DNA from: Candidatus Planktophila versatilis
GTDB lineage: Bacteria > Actinomycetota > Actinomycetes > Nanopelagicales > Nanopelagicaceae
Assembly (NCBI RefSeq): GCF_002288105.1
Contig: NZ_CP016774.1
Coordinates: forward strand, 1,178,001 to 1,242,000
Length of the DNA: 64,000 bases
Reading direction: 5' to 3'
Positions 35,376-45,127 of the stretch are shown one piece after another. How positions within the stretch are numbered: the stretch's first letter is position 1; each line of letters opens with the position of its first letter. Under the pieces are notes generated by a model. It ran no database searches. It was given only the letters and a program-made list of their open reading frames with translations, and had not been told where the DNA came from. The translations under genes were made by a program, and so were the position numbers.

Positions 35376-35527
35376 TACTTAATCTCACGCTTCATATACG
35401 CAACGAGTTGTTCCCCGCCAGGTGCTGGAATGACAGTGACAAGTTCCCAACCATCTGAACCCCAGGTATCAAGAATTTGTTTAGTTGCATGTGAAAGTAG
35501 TGGGACTGTGGCATATTCAAACTTCAT
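35375..35527 (-). CDS. DUF4177 small protein
   Basis: A 50-aa protein beginning MKFEYATVPLLSHATKQIL and containing WGSDGWELVTVIPAPGGEQLVAYMKRE. This is the actinobacterial DUF4177-type protein that precedes the RidA-like gene in mycobacteria and Streptomyces. Function unknown. It overlaps ridA by one base (TAATG), so it is translationally coupled. Confidence 0.85.
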   Translation of the reverse strand: MKFEYATVPLLSHATKQILDTWGSDGWELVTVIPAPGGEQLVAYMKREIK

Positions 35528-35549
35528 TAGTTATTGCCTCTCCCTGTGC

Positions 35550-36002
35550 TTAATTGGTTAGCGCTGCTTTAACCAGCGATGAAACGAGTGCACCGTCTGC
35601 TTTTCCTGCGATCTGTGGCTTTATTGCTCCCATAACCTTACCCATATCAGCTGGTCCCGCTGCACCAGTTGATGCAACTGCAGCAGCGATTAACTTCTTA
35701 ATGTCATCTTCGGAAAGTTGTGCAGGAAGATACTTTGCAATGACTTCACCTTCAGCTTTTTCTTCCGCAGCTCTATCGGTGCGTCCAGCTTTTGCAAACT
35801 CTTCTGCAGCCTCACGACGCTTCTTGCCTTCACGAGAAAGCACGGTAATGATTTCGTCATCAGAAAGAACTCGTGCTTCTTTTCCAGATACCTCTTCATT
35901 GGTAATAGCGGTCAGAACCATTCGGATGGTGCCCGATACAATTTTGTCGCTGCTACGAATTGCCTCTGTCAGGTCGCTTTTGAGTGTCTCTTTTAATCCC
36001 AT
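35550..36002 (-). CDS. GatB/YqeY-domain protein
   Basis: A 150-aa protein of the YqeY family, related to the tail of GatB, the tRNA amidotransferase subunit. It has MGLKETLKSDLTEAIRSSDKI, VLSREGKKRREAAEEF, KYLPAQLSEDDIKKLI and a C-terminal MGKVMGAIKPQIAGKADGA. The family's exact role is unsettled. It lies 22 bases upstream of the DUF4177 gene on the same strand and diverges from the metallophosphoesterase gene. Confidence 0.92.
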   Translation of the reverse strand: MGLKETLKSDLTEAIRSSDKIVSGTIRMVLTAITNEEVSGKEARVLSDDEIITVLSREGKKRREAAEEFAKAGRTDRAAEEKAEGEVIAKYLPAQLSEDDIKKLIAAAVASTGAAGPADMGKVMGAIKPQIAGKADGALVSSLVKAALTN

Positions 36003-36040
36003 AGCCGTATCTTCTCATGCCCCACTATTGTTGGTTAATC

Positions 36041-36856
36041 ATGAGTTATGTACTCCGCAAGGCCGAGATGCCTATCTTGCCGGCAGGCCACGCAGATATT
36101 CGAATCCTGCATTTTTCTGACCTCCACCTCACGCCAGCTCGAAAGAGTGAGATTGCAGATATTAAATCCTTTGCCTCACTCAAACCCGACCTAGTTATTA
36201 GCACTGGTGATTTCTTGGCCCATAAGCACGCTGTGCCCGTGGTCTTAGATGCACTCGACTCTCTTTTGGATATTCCTGGGCTCTTTGTCTTTGGATCTAA
36301 TGACTACTACGAACCTGTGCCAAGGAATCCGCTTAAGTACCTACTTCCCAATCATGGAAAGCGTATACACGGCCCCGAACTTGCCTGGCAAGAACTTGAT
36401 TCTGGCCTGCAAGCACGTGGCTGGAAGAACCTCAACACTTCGCGCGCAATGGTGACCATCAACAAAACAGTGATTGAAGCTCGCGGCACAGATGATGCAC
36501 ATCTGGAATTTGATGATTACTCACTCGTTGCCGGGCAACCAGAAAAATGTCATGTGGCTATCGGTGTTACCCATGCACCATATCTGCGCATTCTTAAGGC
36601 TATGTCTGATGACAACCTCGATGCAATATTTGCTGGCCACACTCATGGCGGTCAGGTGCGCTTGCCATGGCCTGGTGGATCAAAGGCGCTGACTACTAAT
36701 TGTGATCTGCCTAATTGGCGCGCCCGTGGATTAACGGTTGTGAAAGGTGAACCGCTTCTTAATGTTTCTGCAGGTATGGGAACCGGACCATTCTCACGAA
36801 TTCGCGTTGCAAGTCCACCAGAGGTTTCTTTGGTAACTCTTACCGCTGGTTTCTAA
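36041..36856 (+). CDS. Calcineurin-like metallophosphoesterase
   Basis: A 271-aa enzyme with the dinuclear metal motifs in order: ILHFSDLHLTP (D-x-H), VISTGDFLAHK (GD), VFGSNDYY (GNxx-type, here GSND), GVTHAP and FAGHTHGGQV (GHxH). It is of the YkuE/YaeI type. The start is taken at 36041 (MSYVLRK), though ATG 36017 or 36068 are possible, and no ribosome site decides it. The same gene lies near ponA2 in mycobacteria, but no penicillin-binding protein is next to it here. Its substrate is unknown. Confidence 0.85.
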   Translation: MSYVLRKAEMPILPAGHADIRILHFSDLHLTPARKSEIADIKSFASLKPDLVISTGDFLAHKHAVPVVLDALDSLLDIPGLFVFGSNDYYEPVPRNPLKYLLPNHGKRIHGPELAWQELDSGLQARGWKNLNTSRAMVTINKTVIEARGTDDAHLEFDDYSLVAGQPEKCHVAIGVTHAPYLRILKAMSDDNLDAIFAGHTHGGQVRLPWPGGSKALTTNCDLPNWRARGLTVVKGEPLLNVSAGMGTGPFSRIRVASPPEVSLVTLTAGF

Positions 36857-37840
36857 TTAATCATTAAGTGCTGCAATATCAGCATCAACCATCAGTTCGG
36901 CAAGTTCTTTCCAGTGAGTAGTCGCACTCCAATTAAGCGCCTTTTTCACTTTTGATGGGTCGCCAATAAGTGCATCTACTTCCGTTGGACGGATGTATTT
37001 CTTATCTGTCTCAACATGATCTTCCCAATTTAGCCCAGCTCGTGAAAATGCTGCTTCCGCAAAATCTTTCACGGTAGCTCCCACACCTGTTGCCACTACA
37101 TAATCTGATGGCTTATCTTGCTGAAGCATGAGCCACATTGATTCGACGTATTCTTTTGCATAACCCCAGTCGCGCACTGCGGTGAGATTTCCAAGGAATA
37201 CCTTCTCTTGCTTGCCAGCCTTGATGGCAGCCACTGCGCGGGTAATTTTACGAGTCACAAATGTTTCGCCACGACGTGGGGATTCGTGGTTAAAGAGAAT
37301 TCCATTTGTTGCATGAAGCCCATAGCCATCGCGATAGTTAACTGTGCACCAGTAAGCCATCAGCTTTGCCGCCGCATATGGTGATTGTGGACGGAAAACA
37401 GAATCTTCATTCTGTGGTGGTGGAGTTGATCCAAAGAGTTCGGAAGTTGATGCTTGATAGAAACGTATATCAAGATCGGCAGAACGTATCGCCTCAAGTA
37501 ATCCAACCGCACCGACCGCATCCACCTGGCCGGTGTATTGCGGCATGGTAAATGAAACTTGAACGTGTGATTGCGCACCAAGGTTGTATACCTCAGTTGG
37601 TTTGATTTCACGGATGAGGTTAGTTAGTCCCACTCCATCGATGAGGTCGCCATAATGCAGGAATAGCTTTGGGTTCTTCTCATGTGGGTCTTGATAAATA
37701 TGATCAATGCGTGAAGTGTTAAATGTGGAAGAACGGCGAATTAGACCGTGTACTTCATAACCTTTAGCTAGCAAGAACTCTGCGAGGTAGGAACCATCTT
37801 GACCGGTGACACCGGTAATTAATGCAACTTTTCTACTCAT
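36857..37840 (-). CDS. gmd: GDP-mannose 4,6-dehydratase
   Basis: Converts GDP-mannose to GDP-4-keto-6-deoxymannose, an NADP-dependent short-chain dehydrogenase-type enzyme of 327 aa. The Rossmann start is [27 protein letters not shown] follows, the catalytic Ser-Thr is near [10 protein letters not shown], and the Y-x3-K is [29 protein letters not shown] is a Gmd hallmark. It overlaps the GDP-fucose synthase gene by four bases. Confidence 0.96.
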   Translation of the reverse strand: MSRKVALITGVTGQDGSYLAEFLLAKGYEVHGLIRRSSTFNTSRIDHIYQDPHEKNPKLFLHYGDLIDGVGLTNLIREIKPTEVYNLGAQSHVQVSFTMPQYTGQVDAVGAVGLLEAIRSADLDIRFYQASTSELFGSTPPPQNEDSVFRPQSPYAAAKLMAYWCTVNYRDGYGLHATNGILFNHESPRRGETFVTRKITRAVAAIKAGKQEKVFLGNLTAVRDWGYAKEYVESMWLMLQQDKPSDYVVATGVGATVKDFAEAAFSRAGLNWEDHVETDKKYIRPTEVDALIGDPSKVKKALNWSATTHWKELAELMVDADIAALND

Positions 37841-38769
37841 CGTCGCGCTTCTCCCTTTGCAGTTGCATCTTTATACCAAGCGATAGTTGATGCGATTCCA
37901 TCGCGTAACGAAATCTGTGGAGCCCAACCTAGCGATTTCGCCTTCGAAACATCAAGGACCTTGCGAGGTGTGCCATCGGGTTTTGTCGTATCCCACGCGA
38001 TTTCACCGGTAAAGCCCGCTAATTGCGCCACAAGTTGCGCCAATTCCTTAATGGTCAGGTCTTCACCTGTTCCAATATTCAGGTGCTCTTTTGCATCATA
38101 GGTATTGCCCAAGTGCACCACTGCCGAAGCTAAATCATCGACATGTAAAAACTCGCGCTTAGGTGAACCTGTGCCCCACAAAGTTTCGGTAGCAACGTTA
38201 TTCTGCGCGGCTTCGACAAAGCGGCGAATAAAGGCAGGAAGCACATGTGATCCCTGTAATTCGAAATTATCACGTGGTCCATAGAGATTTGTGGGCATTA
38301 ATGAAATCCAGGTACGGCCATACTCTTTTCGAAAAGATTTAATGAGTTCTATTCCAGCAATTTTTGCAATTGCATAGGCAGAGTTGGTCTCTTCAAGCGG
38401 GCCGGTGAGTAGATATTCCTCTTTAATTGGTTGAGCACAATCTCTTGGATAGATGCAGCTGGAGCCAAGAAAAATAAACTTTTCTACATCTGCTGCGTGC
38501 GCCGCCTCCATCAGGTTGCTTTGAATTCGCACATTATCGGAAAGGAATTCGACGGGATAAGCGTTATTTGCACCGATGCCGCCAACTTTGGCAGCAGCAT
38601 CAACAACCAGAGCCGGCTTTACTGATTTCAAGAACGCTGTTGTGGCATCACGATCGAGCAGGTCGACAACTTTTCGGTTGATTACAACTACTTCGGCGCC
38701 GGTGGCCTGATAGGCCCGCACAATTGCAGAGCCAGCAAGGCCAGTACCGCCTGCGACCACGATTGTCAT
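37837..38769 (-). CDS. fcl: GDP-L-fucose synthase (epimerase/reductase)
   Basis: Epimerises and reduces the Gmd product to GDP-L-fucose with NADPH. 310 aa. The cofactor loop is [24 protein letters not shown] holds the catalytic Ser/Cys, and the catalytic pair is Y-AIA-K in [26 protein letters not shown] is a family block. It is upstream of gmd in the same operon. TAGACT six bases before the ATG gives the pair a leaderless promoter. The fucosylated product is likely a surface glycan. Confidence 0.95.
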   Translation of the reverse strand: MTIVVAGGTGLAGSAIVRAYQATGAEVVVINRKVVDLLDRDATTAFLKSVKPALVVDAAAKVGGIGANNAYPVEFLSDNVRIQSNLMEAAHAADVEKFIFLGSSCIYPRDCAQPIKEEYLLTGPLEETNSAYAIAKIAGIELIKSFRKEYGRTWISLMPTNLYGPRDNFELQGSHVLPAFIRRFVEAAQNNVATETLWGTGSPKREFLHVDDLASAVVHLGNTYDAKEHLNIGTGEDLTIKELAQLVAQLAGFTGEIAWDTTKPDGTPRKVLDVSKAKSLGWAPQISLRDGIASTIAWYKDATAKGEARR

Positions 38770-38775
38770 GGTCAG

Positions 38776-38781
38776 AGTCTA
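38776..38781 (-). promoter_or_regulatory. -10 element of fcl-gmd
   Basis: TAGACT with six bases to the ATG at 38769, in the 32-bp gap behind asd. Suggests transcription independent of lysC-asd. Confidence 0.5.
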
Positions 38782-38801
38782 GTTCTGCTTCCTGCGATTA
38801 T

Positions 38802-39881
38802 TTACTTTTGGGTGAATTCAGCAGCAAGTAACTCTGCGATTTGTGCAGTATTTAACGCTGCACCCTTGCGCAAATTATCGCCACATACAAAGAGGTCAAT
38901 TGAGTTTGGGTTATCCAATGACTGACGGACACGGCCAACCCAGGTCGGATCTGTTCCCACTACATCGGCAGGAGTTGGAAATTGCATCTTCTCCGGATTG
39001 TCATAGAGGAAGACTCCCTCCGCCTTTTTTAGAGCCGATTGAGCTGCTTTACGTGTAACAACCTTGGAAAACGTTGCATGAACTGTTAGTGAGTGGGTTG
39101 TAATGACAGGAACGCGCACGCATGTTGCAGCCACTTTAAGTTTTGGCATACCAAGAATCTTTCGTGACTCGTTGCGAACTTTAAGTTCCTCCGATGAATA
39201 TCCAGCTTCTTTAAGAGAACCGGCCCATGGAACAACGTTCATGGCAAGTGGAGCTGGAAATGGTCCTAAATCAGTAATGGTGCCACGAAGATCTTCGGTT
39301 ACTGATCCAAGATTCTTACCAGCAACCTTTGAAATCTGATCGTGCAGCGCATCAATTCCAGGTTGCCCAGCACCCGATGCTGCCTGATAAGAAGAGACAA
39401 CAAGTTCTTTCAAGCCAAACTTCTTATCAAGTGCTCCCATGGCAACAATCATGGAAAGTGTTGTGCAATTCGGATTAGAGATAATTCCCTTTGGTCGCTT
39501 CTTTACTTCCTTCGGATTTACTTCTGGAACAACGAGTGGAACTTTCTTATCCATGCGAAATGCACCAGAGTTATCAACGACGACAGCTCCGCGCTTTGCG
39601 GCAATCGGTGCCCACTCGGCTGAAATTTCATCTGGAACATCGAACATTGCAATATCAATACCATCAAAGGCTTCTGGTGAGAGTGCGACAACTGTGAGTT
39701 CTTCACCACGACACATCAATTTCTTTCCGGCGCTGCGAGCGGATGCAATCAGGCGAATTTCACCATAAACATTTGTGCGCTTGCTCAAGATATCGAGCAT
39801 CACTGTGCCGACCGCACCTGTTGCTCCCACTACTGCAAGTGATGGAAGTTTCTTCGCACTCTTTACTTTCTTAGGTGTCAT
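38802..39881 (-). CDS. asd: Aspartate-semialdehyde dehydrogenase
   Basis: Reduces aspartyl phosphate to the semialdehyde for Lys, Thr, Met and diaminopimelate synthesis. 359 aa. The NADP loop is [14 protein letters not shown], the nucleophile Cys is in [14 protein letters not shown], and the catalytic His is near [15 protein letters not shown]. The N-terminus has a short basic extension, [13 protein letters not shown]. It overlaps lysC by four bases. Confidence 0.95.
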   Translation of the reverse strand: MTPKKVKSAKKLPSLAVVGATGAVGTVMLDILSKRTNVYGEIRLIASARSAGKKLMCRGEELTVVALSPEAFDGIDIAMFDVPDEISAEWAPIAAKRGAVVVDNSGAFRMDKKVPLVVPEVNPKEVKKRPKGIISNPNCTTLSMIVAMGALDKKFGLKELVVSSYQAASGAGQPGIDALHDQISKVAGKNLGSVTEDLRGTITDLGPFPAPLAMNVVPWAGSLKEAGYSSEELKVRNESRKILGMPKLKVAATCVRVPVITTHSLTVHATFSKVVTRKAAQSALKKAEGVFLYDNPEKMQFPTPADVVGTDPTWVGRVRQSLDNPNSIDLFVCGDNLRKGAALNTAQIAELLAAEFTQK

Positions 39882-41149
39882 CGACCTGTTCCTCCATATA
39901 CAACTGCTTCGATCTGATCGGCATCGAGTCCAAATGCGGTGTGGGCAGCCTTTGCCGCGCGCTCAAGGTCTGCCTGACGAACGATGACCGAGATGCGAAT
40001 TTCAGAGGTAGAAATCATTTCGATATTCACCCCAGCATCGGCCATGGCCGCAAAGAATGTAGCTGTCACACCTGGGTGTGAACGCATTCCTGCTCCCACA
40101 AGTGAGAGTTTGCCGATTGTGTCATCGTAAATAATTGAGGCAAATCCAACTTCGCCTTGAATGCGTTGCAGAACTGAGGTTGCCTTCTGTCCTTCAGTCT
40201 TTGAGACGGTAAAGGAAATATCTGTCAGGCCAGTAGCGGCGGCAGAAACATTCTGGACAATCATGTCAACGTTAATATCGTTATCGGCAACGGCTTGGAA
40301 GATGCGGGCAGCAACGCCGGTGCGGTCCGGCACGCCCACGATTGTGACTTTAGCTTCTGACTTATCGTGCGCTACGCCAGAGATGATTGCTTGCTCCATG
40401 GTGCCTCCATCCGGATGGTTTTCAACCACCCATGTTCCTTCGTTAGGTGAAAATGATGATCGGACGTGAATCGGTAAATTAAATCGGCGCGCGTACTCAA
40501 CACAACGCAAATGCAGAACTTTCGCACCAGCTGCAGCAAGTTCTAACATCTCTTCATATGTAACAGTCTTTAACTTGCGCGCAGCTGGAACAACTCGTGG
40601 ATCGGCTGAAAAGACGCCATCGACATCTGTAAAAATCTCACAGACATCTGCTTCCAGGGCAGCGGCGAGCGCCACCGCAGTTGTATCGGACCCACCACGG
40701 CCTAAAGTTGTAATGTCTTTTGTATCTTGGGAAATTCCTTGGAAGCCGGCAACAATTGCAATAGCCCCGCCATCGATTGCTTCCCGAATCCGACCTGGTG
40801 TCACATCAATGATGCGCGCCTTGCCATGAACTGAATCTGTAATCACACCAGCTTGGGATCCAGTAAAGGAAAGTGCTTCAAAGCCAAGATTGTTAATTGC
40901 CATCGCAAGCACGGCCATTGAAATGCGCTCACCGGCGGTGAGCAACATATCCAGCTCGCGCCCCTGCGGAATCGGAGTGACCGCATTGGCCAGTTCGATG
41001 AGTTCATCAGTGGTATCGCCCATGGCGCTGACCACGACGACAACCTGATTGCCGGCCTTTTTAGTCGCCACAATGCGGGCAGCCACGCGCTTCATGCCCT
41101 CGGCATCAGCTACAGAGGAGCCACCAAATTTCTGAACAATCAGACCCAT
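39878..41149 (-). CDS. lysC: Aspartokinase
   Basis: Phosphorylates aspartate, the entry to the aspartate amino-acid family. 423 aa. The kinase domain has [11 protein letters not shown] near 4-14, [13 protein letters not shown] and the substrate loop [15 protein letters not shown]. Two ACT domains occupy residues 265-420, so feedback control by Lys and Thr is likely. The length fits the actinobacterial LysC-alpha; an internal beta-subunit start was not resolved. It is followed by asd, with 90 bases to recR upstream. Confidence 0.96.
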   Translation of the reverse strand: MGLIVQKFGGSSVADAEGMKRVAARIVATKKAGNQVVVVVSAMGDTTDELIELANAVTPIPQGRELDMLLTAGERISMAVLAMAINNLGFEALSFTGSQAGVITDSVHGKARIIDVTPGRIREAIDGGAIAIVAGFQGISQDTKDITTLGRGGSDTTAVALAAALEADVCEIFTDVDGVFSADPRVVPAARKLKTVTYEEMLELAAAGAKVLHLRCVEYARRFNLPIHVRSSFSPNEGTWVVENHPDGGTMEQAIISGVAHDKSEAKVTIVGVPDRTGVAARIFQAVADNDINVDMIVQNVSAAATGLTDISFTVSKTEGQKATSVLQRIQGEVGFASIIYDDTIGKLSLVGAGMRSHPGVTATFFAAMADAGVNIEMISTSEIRISVIVRQADLERAAKAAHTAFGLDADQIEAVVYGGTGR

Positions 41150-41239
41150 GGCTTAAGTGTGAAGCAGGAGAAAAAATGACGCCACCCAATTATCTAAAAA
41201 TCTTACTATGTGAGATGCTCCAGCGCCCAGATAATGAGA

Positions 41240-41845
41240 CTAAAGGTTGGTGCGGCCCTCAAATGCGCGACCAAGCGTGACTTCATCTGCATATTCCAGA
41301 TCTCCGCCCACAGGCAAACCGGATGCAAGGCGCGAGACGTTGATGCCCATCGGCTTAATCAGGCGAGCCAGGTAGGTGGCAGTGGCTTCACCTTCCAGGT
41401 TGGGGTCTGTGGCCAAAATGATTTCGGTAATCGATGAGTCAGAAAGCCGCTGCATTAGCTCCCGGATGCGCAGTTGATCTGGGCCAATTCCATCAATAGG
41501 ACTAATGGCGCCACCAAGCACATGGTATTTCCCACGGAATTCGCGCGTGCGCTCGATTGCAATCACATCTTTACTCTCTTCAACGACACAAATCTTTGTT
41601 CCATCACGTCGTGGGTCACGACAAATTCGGCACTCGGTCTCCTCTGAAACATTGCCACACTGCGTGCAGAACTTAACGCGTTCTTTCACCGTGCGAACTG
41701 CCTCAACTAAGTTAGCTGCTACTTCAGAATCTGCTTGCAAGATATGAAATGCAATGCGTTGGGCGCTCTTGGGTCCAATTCCTGGCAGCCGACCTAGCGC
41801 ATCGATGAGGTCTTGAATCGCGCCTTCATACATTCCGGTTGACAT
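41240..41845 (-). CDS. recR: Recombination mediator RecR
   Basis: Acts with RecF/RecO to load RecA at gaps. 201 aa. The N-terminal helix-hairpin-helix is [20 protein letters not shown], the C4 zinc finger is [16 protein letters not shown], and the Toprim domain has [15 protein letters not shown]. It overlaps dnaX by one base, the standard order. Confidence 0.96.
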   Translation of the reverse strand: MSTGMYEGAIQDLIDALGRLPGIGPKSAQRIAFHILQADSEVAANLVEAVRTVKERVKFCTQCGNVSEETECRICRDPRRDGTKICVVEESKDVIAIERTREFRGKYHVLGGAISPIDGIGPDQLRIRELMQRLSDSSITEIILATDPNLEGEATATYLARLIKPMGINVSRLASGLPVGGDLEYADEVTLGRAFEGRTNL

Positions 41846-43575
41846 TATTCGTGATTCGTTTCGCTAATGACAGTGGCACCAAGTTCAGAGACTAGTAACG
41901 CTGCACCCGATAGTTGCGCCTTATCTGTTGGAGCCTCTGATGTTCGCACCGCACGTGATTCTGGTGTTGATGTTATATCAATACTTGGATCAACTGTAAC
42001 TTCAATCTTGCGATCAAGGCCAACAACTTCAATAAATGCCTGGCGCAGAATCTCATCTGATTCACTGCGCACAAATGAATCACGAGCACCCGAGTTAACG
42101 ATTCCGATCGTGATGTTCTTATCATCCACACCAAGAATCTGTGCACTAGCTGATAACAGTGACCAGGTAAGGCGGCGCCTCTTCTTCACATTCTCAATCA
42201 CATCAGGCCACAACCTTCGCAGCCCTGCCACATCAATGGAATCAATCTGAGCTTTTGCAGGCGCAGCAGCTTCCTTCTTTGCATTACTTTCTTCAGCCAC
42301 AACTTCGACGGCAGCAACTTCTTTTACTGGCTTAACAGGGGCTTCCCGTTTTGCTTCAGCAGTTGCCGCACTTACATAATCGGCTCTATCAACGGCTCGA
42401 GGCTGTGGGGCAATACTTTCAACGCGCTCCAGCCGTTCAATGCGAGCGAGAAGTCCTGATTCACCGGCATCGCCCATCGGCAGCAATATGCGCCCGCAGA
42501 TGAGTTCAAGAATAAGACGCGGCGCAGTTGCACCACGCATTTGAGTGAGTCCTTCGGCTGCAATATCTGCGGCGCGCGAAAGTGATGCTTGTCCGATGTT
42601 CTGTGCCTGCCCGCGCATCCGTTCGAGTTGATCATCAGGAAGTTCGCGCAAGATGCTGTTGGCATTTGTCGCATCTAATGCGTCAACAATCATGAGATCG
42701 CGCAGACGTTCGAGTAAATCCTGAGTGAAGCGACGTGGGTCATGTCCTGATTCAATAACCCGGTCCACTGTCTTAAATAGCGTTGCACCATCGCGGGCAG
42801 CGATGGCATCCATAGCATCATCAAGGAGCGCGCCATCGGTAAATCCAAGAAGTTGAATTGCGATGTCATAGCTAACTCCATCTTTGCCAGCACCGGCAAG
42901 GAGTTGGCCAAGGACAGATAAGGCATCTCGAACAGAGCCACCGGAGGCGCGAACTACAAGTGGCAGAACTCCTTTAGCAACCTGCACGCCTTCTGATTGG
43001 CAGATGCCTTCAAGGTGTGTGGTCAGAGTTCCTGGCGGTACTAAGCGAAATGGGTAGTGATGGGTACGTGAGCGAATAGTTGAAATCAACTTCTCTGGCT
43101 CAGTTGTAGCAAAGATAAAAATAACGTGGGGAGGCGGTTCTTCCACAACTTTAAGCAGCGCATTTGAAGCACCTGGCCCTAGCTGGTGGGCCTCATCAAT
43201 AATATAAATCTTGTACTTACTTTGTACTGGCGCAAAGAATGCTTTATCGCGAAGATCGCGGGCATCATCGACCAGCCCGTGTGTTGCCGCATCGAGTTCA
43301 ATCACATCAATAGAACCAGGTCCGTTTGCTACTAAATCTTTACATGATTGGCAGAGGCCACATGGATTCGGTGTGGGTCCTTTTTCGCAGTTCAGTGAGC
43401 GCGCCATAATGCGAGCGCTTGAAGTTTTTCCGCAACCACGAGGTCCACTAAATAGATATGCGTGATGAGTTTTTCCTGATTCGAGCGCGTTTGAAAGCGG
43501 AACAGTGACATGTTCTTGGCCAATGACATCTGCAAATACAGAGGGGCGATACTTTCGATATAACGCTAACGACAT
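41845..43575 (-). CDS. dnaX: DNA polymerase III subunits gamma/tau
   Basis: Clamp-loader ATPase of the replisome. 576 aa. Walker A is [16 protein letters not shown] near 43-58, the zinc module is [16 protein letters not shown], Walker B is [11 protein letters not shown] and sensor 1 is [11 protein letters not shown]. The C-terminal tail after residue 400 is charged with Ala/Val/Lys stretches, as in tau. No slippery site was seen, so a single tau-like product is expected. The SRP RNA and tRNA-Ser lie immediately upstream. Confidence 0.96.
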   Translation of the reverse strand: MSLALYRKYRPSVFADVIGQEHVTVPLSNALESGKTHHAYLFSGPRGCGKTSSARIMARSLNCEKGPTPNPCGLCQSCKDLVANGPGSIDVIELDAATHGLVDDARDLRDKAFFAPVQSKYKIYIIDEAHQLGPGASNALLKVVEEPPPHVIFIFATTEPEKLISTIRSRTHHYPFRLVPPGTLTTHLEGICQSEGVQVAKGVLPLVVRASGGSVRDALSVLGQLLAGAGKDGVSYDIAIQLLGFTDGALLDDAMDAIAARDGATLFKTVDRVIESGHDPRRFTQDLLERLRDLMIVDALDATNANSILRELPDDQLERMRGQAQNIGQASLSRAADIAAEGLTQMRGATAPRLILELICGRILLPMGDAGESGLLARIERLERVESIAPQPRAVDRADYVSAATAEAKREAPVKPVKEVAAVEVVAEESNAKKEAAAPAKAQIDSIDVAGLRRLWPDVIENVKKRRRLTWSLLSASAQILGVDDKNITIGIVNSGARDSFVRSESDEILRQAFIEVVGLDRKIEVTVDPSIDITSTPESRAVRTSEAPTDKAQLSGAALLVSELGATVISETNHE

Positions 43576-43663
43576 CTTTTTCTACTCTCGTGAAGGTCGC
43601 AATTCAATTCACTTCTAATTGGCTGCGAGCTGATTAACTTCTGACTGCTTATATTGATTTGGG

Positions 43664-43750
43664 ACCTCCGGTGCACCCGTCAGAGCGTACCTACCCTTGC
43701 TGTATTCCTACCCTGGGGGAGTTCGGCACGGTGGCGTCGCACCGGAGATC
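43664..43750 (-). ncRNA. ffs: Bacterial small signal recognition particle RNA (4.5S)
   Basis: On the minus strand, 9-bp terminal arms CTCCGGTGC and GCACCGGAG enclose the conserved core GAACTCCCCCAGGG...CAGCAAGGG. The tetraloop is GGAA, as in other bacteria, but its closing stem reads GUA-GGAA-UAC where actinobacteria usually have GCC-GGAA-GGC; pairing is kept. The symmetric loop bases CAGG and AGCA are intact. The RNA binds Ffh for membrane targeting. The exact ends are estimated. Placement upstream of dnaX is typical. Confidence 0.85.
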
Positions 43751-43845
43751 TGGCCCAATCTTAAGTGTCAGAGCACTCAGTTGGACACCGATACCCTTAG
43801 CCGGTCGGACTTACGGGCTTCATTGAAGCAGGTAGGTATGACTCA

Positions 43846-43930
43846 GGAGGATTCGCATAGCGGCCGAGTGCGCACGCTTGGAAAGCGTGTATAGGGCAAC
43901 CTATCGAGGGTTCAAATCCCTCATCCTCCG
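43846..43930 (+). tRNA. tRNA-Ser (anticodon GGA)
   Basis: 85 nt with the long variable arm of a class II tRNA. Acceptor GGAGGAT pairs with ATCCTCC. Anticodon stem CACGC/GCGTG encloses TTGGAAA, giving GGA. The variable arm is TATAGGGCAACCTATC, and the T-arm has GGTTCAAATCC. The discriminator is G, as for serine. Confidence 0.95.
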
Positions 43931-43988
43931 CCAGTACCGCCTGTGGATAGCCTGATTCATGTTTCCCAATTACTTGTCATCCTGTGGC

Positions 43989-44471
43989 ATGAGCAAAGTC
44001 AAAGGTAAGTATCAATCAGTTTTGCTAACAATTTTGATGATTTCGGTGATCTTCTCAACTGAGCTTCAAGCAACTGAAAAGGTTTCATCTCCCCCAAAAA
44101 CTAAATGCTTTATCGATGTTGGGGACGCACATATCTCTTCAACAATTCTGGAGCGACAAGGTCGCTTAGCGGTTAAGGTAAATGCAATCTCAAGGTGCAA
44201 CGTTTTACAAGAAAATGTCGTTCTTACTGTGAAAATCTATAAAGTCGGGATTGGTCCTCCGCATCTGATGGTAGAAAAGAGTACTCAAGGCCTCAGTTCC
44301 AAATCACGCGGCTTAATAGTAAAAAATCAATTTACTTATATATTTTGCAAAAATCAGACAAAATCAAAATACTATGGATTGGCTTACTCAAAGGCATTAA
44401 TAAATGGAAAGCAGTACCAAACTCCGCCTGTTTGGTCTGAAAATACTATTGAACTTAGGTGCGGTACGTGA
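43989..44471 (+). CDS. Putative secreted protein, unknown
   Basis: 160 aa from the chosen start, which gives a basic start (MSKVKGKYQ) and a hydrophobic stretch to about residue 24, a likely signal peptide. Three or four cysteines (KCFID, SRCNV, FCKNQ, LRCGT) in the mature part could form disulfides. No family is recognised. The base composition is more AT-rich than its neighbours and Lys/Ser content is high. An in-frame ATG at 43959 is also possible (TAGCCT lies five bases upstream). It sits just behind tRNA-Ser. Confidence 0.5.
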   Translation: MSKVKGKYQSVLLTILMISVIFSTELQATEKVSSPPKTKCFIDVGDAHISSTILERQGRLAVKVNAISRCNVLQENVVLTVKIYKVGIGPPHLMVEKSTQGLSSKSRGLIVKNQFTYIFCKNQTKSKYYGLAYSKALINGKQYQTPPVWSENTIELRCGT

Positions 44472-44473
44472 GT

Positions 44474-44479
44474 TAAACT
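44474..44479 (+). promoter_or_regulatory. -10 element of the 112-aa unknown gene
   Basis: TAAACT, six bases, then ATG at 44486: the same leaderless arrangement as the housekeeping genes, which supports this ORF being real. Confidence 0.5.
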
Positions 44480-44485
44480 CCACTC

Positions 44486-44824
44486 ATGAGCAAATATCAA
44501 GATCGGTTTCTAGGCGGTGAGGACATCGAGTGGGAGCGAAACTACTTTGGTCTGATGAATGAGCTCAAGTTAAAAAATGCGTCTAAATATGAAGAGTTGG
44601 CAATGCGCCTAATTGATGGTGGCGAGGAACTCCTTGAAAGCAATGGAGCAACGTATAAAATCTCCGTAGACGAGAACGGATGCGGATATAGCTATCGTGC
44701 GCCGGAAGAGCTTGAATTCCAAAGAATTAGCTGGTCTCAACTTTCCCAAAAAAGCGAAGAGCGAATCGACTGCATCACGAACACGTTGGCCGAATGCGAG
44801 GCTCGCGCAGAACTTAAGGTCTAG
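44486..44824 (+). CDS. Small acidic protein, unknown
   Basis: 112 aa, acidic, no signal peptide or membrane segment. It reads as mostly helical (ELKLKNASKYEELAMRLIDGGEELLE; later SEERIDCITNTLAECEARAEL) with a short beta segment in between (KISVDENGCGYSYR). No motif or family is recognised. The promoter-like TAAACT at leaderless distance is the main evidence beyond the open frame. Confidence 0.55.
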   Translation: MSKYQDRFLGGEDIEWERNYFGLMNELKLKNASKYEELAMRLIDGGEELLESNGATYKISVDENGCGYSYRAPEELEFQRISWSQLSQKSEERIDCITNTLAECEARAELKV

Positions 44825-44843
44825 TAGCTAAGCTAGTAGATTT

Positions 44844-45077
44844 TTAAGAAGCGATAGTGAAAACTGTTGGCAGCGTGAGATGTTTATTAGACATCAAGCT
44901 TGAATACCCGCACTCATCGCATAGGACCATTGGTCCTTTTTCTGCATTCATGACAAGTTCGAGGTCTTGCGAACGGCACAAGAAACACTCTGGTAGATCA
45001 TTAATTTGTGACACGGCAACCCCTTCTTTAGCAAGTAATCGGCTGGGGAAGCGCTTTAATTCTCCGCCTGATGGCAT
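44844..45077 (-). CDS. Possible small zinc-ribbon protein
   Basis: 77 aa with two CxxC pairs: CFLC in the middle and CDEC near residue 54, separated by 18 residues, the usual pattern of a zinc ribbon. The N-terminal third (GGELKRFPSRLLAKEGVAV) is basic. No family is recognised. No convincing ribosome site or -10 is seen at ATG 45077, so the start and even expression are uncertain. Confidence 0.4.
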   Translation of the reverse strand: MPSGGELKRFPSRLLAKEGVAVSQINDLPECFLCRSQDLELVMNAEKGPMVLCDECGYSSLMSNKHLTLPTVFTIAS

Positions 45078-45127
45078 GGGTATTCCGTGGTTATTAGTGA
45101 ATGTCAGGTAAATAATGGGCGAAGAAA

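Noticed and set aside
41176-41280. A 34-codon plus-strand ORF with AGGAG at good spacing, between lysC and recR
   Set aside because: It is antisense to the recR end and lysC promoter, its product has no recognisable character, and purine-rich AGGAGAAAAA can arise by chance. Kept only as a note.
41845-43575. Programmed frameshift in dnaX giving a short gamma subunit
   Set aside because: No A-AAA-AAG-type slippery run with a following hairpin was found in the C-terminal third.
43697-43894. A 65-codon plus-strand ORF upstream of and into tRNA-Ser
   Set aside because: It is antisense to the SRP RNA and runs into tRNA-Ser; structured RNA explains the sequence.
43846-45127. Integrated element at tRNA-Ser with attachment repeats
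   Set aside because: The 3' end of the tRNA is not repeated downstream and no integrase gene is present, so the unknown genes there cannot be called an integrated element.
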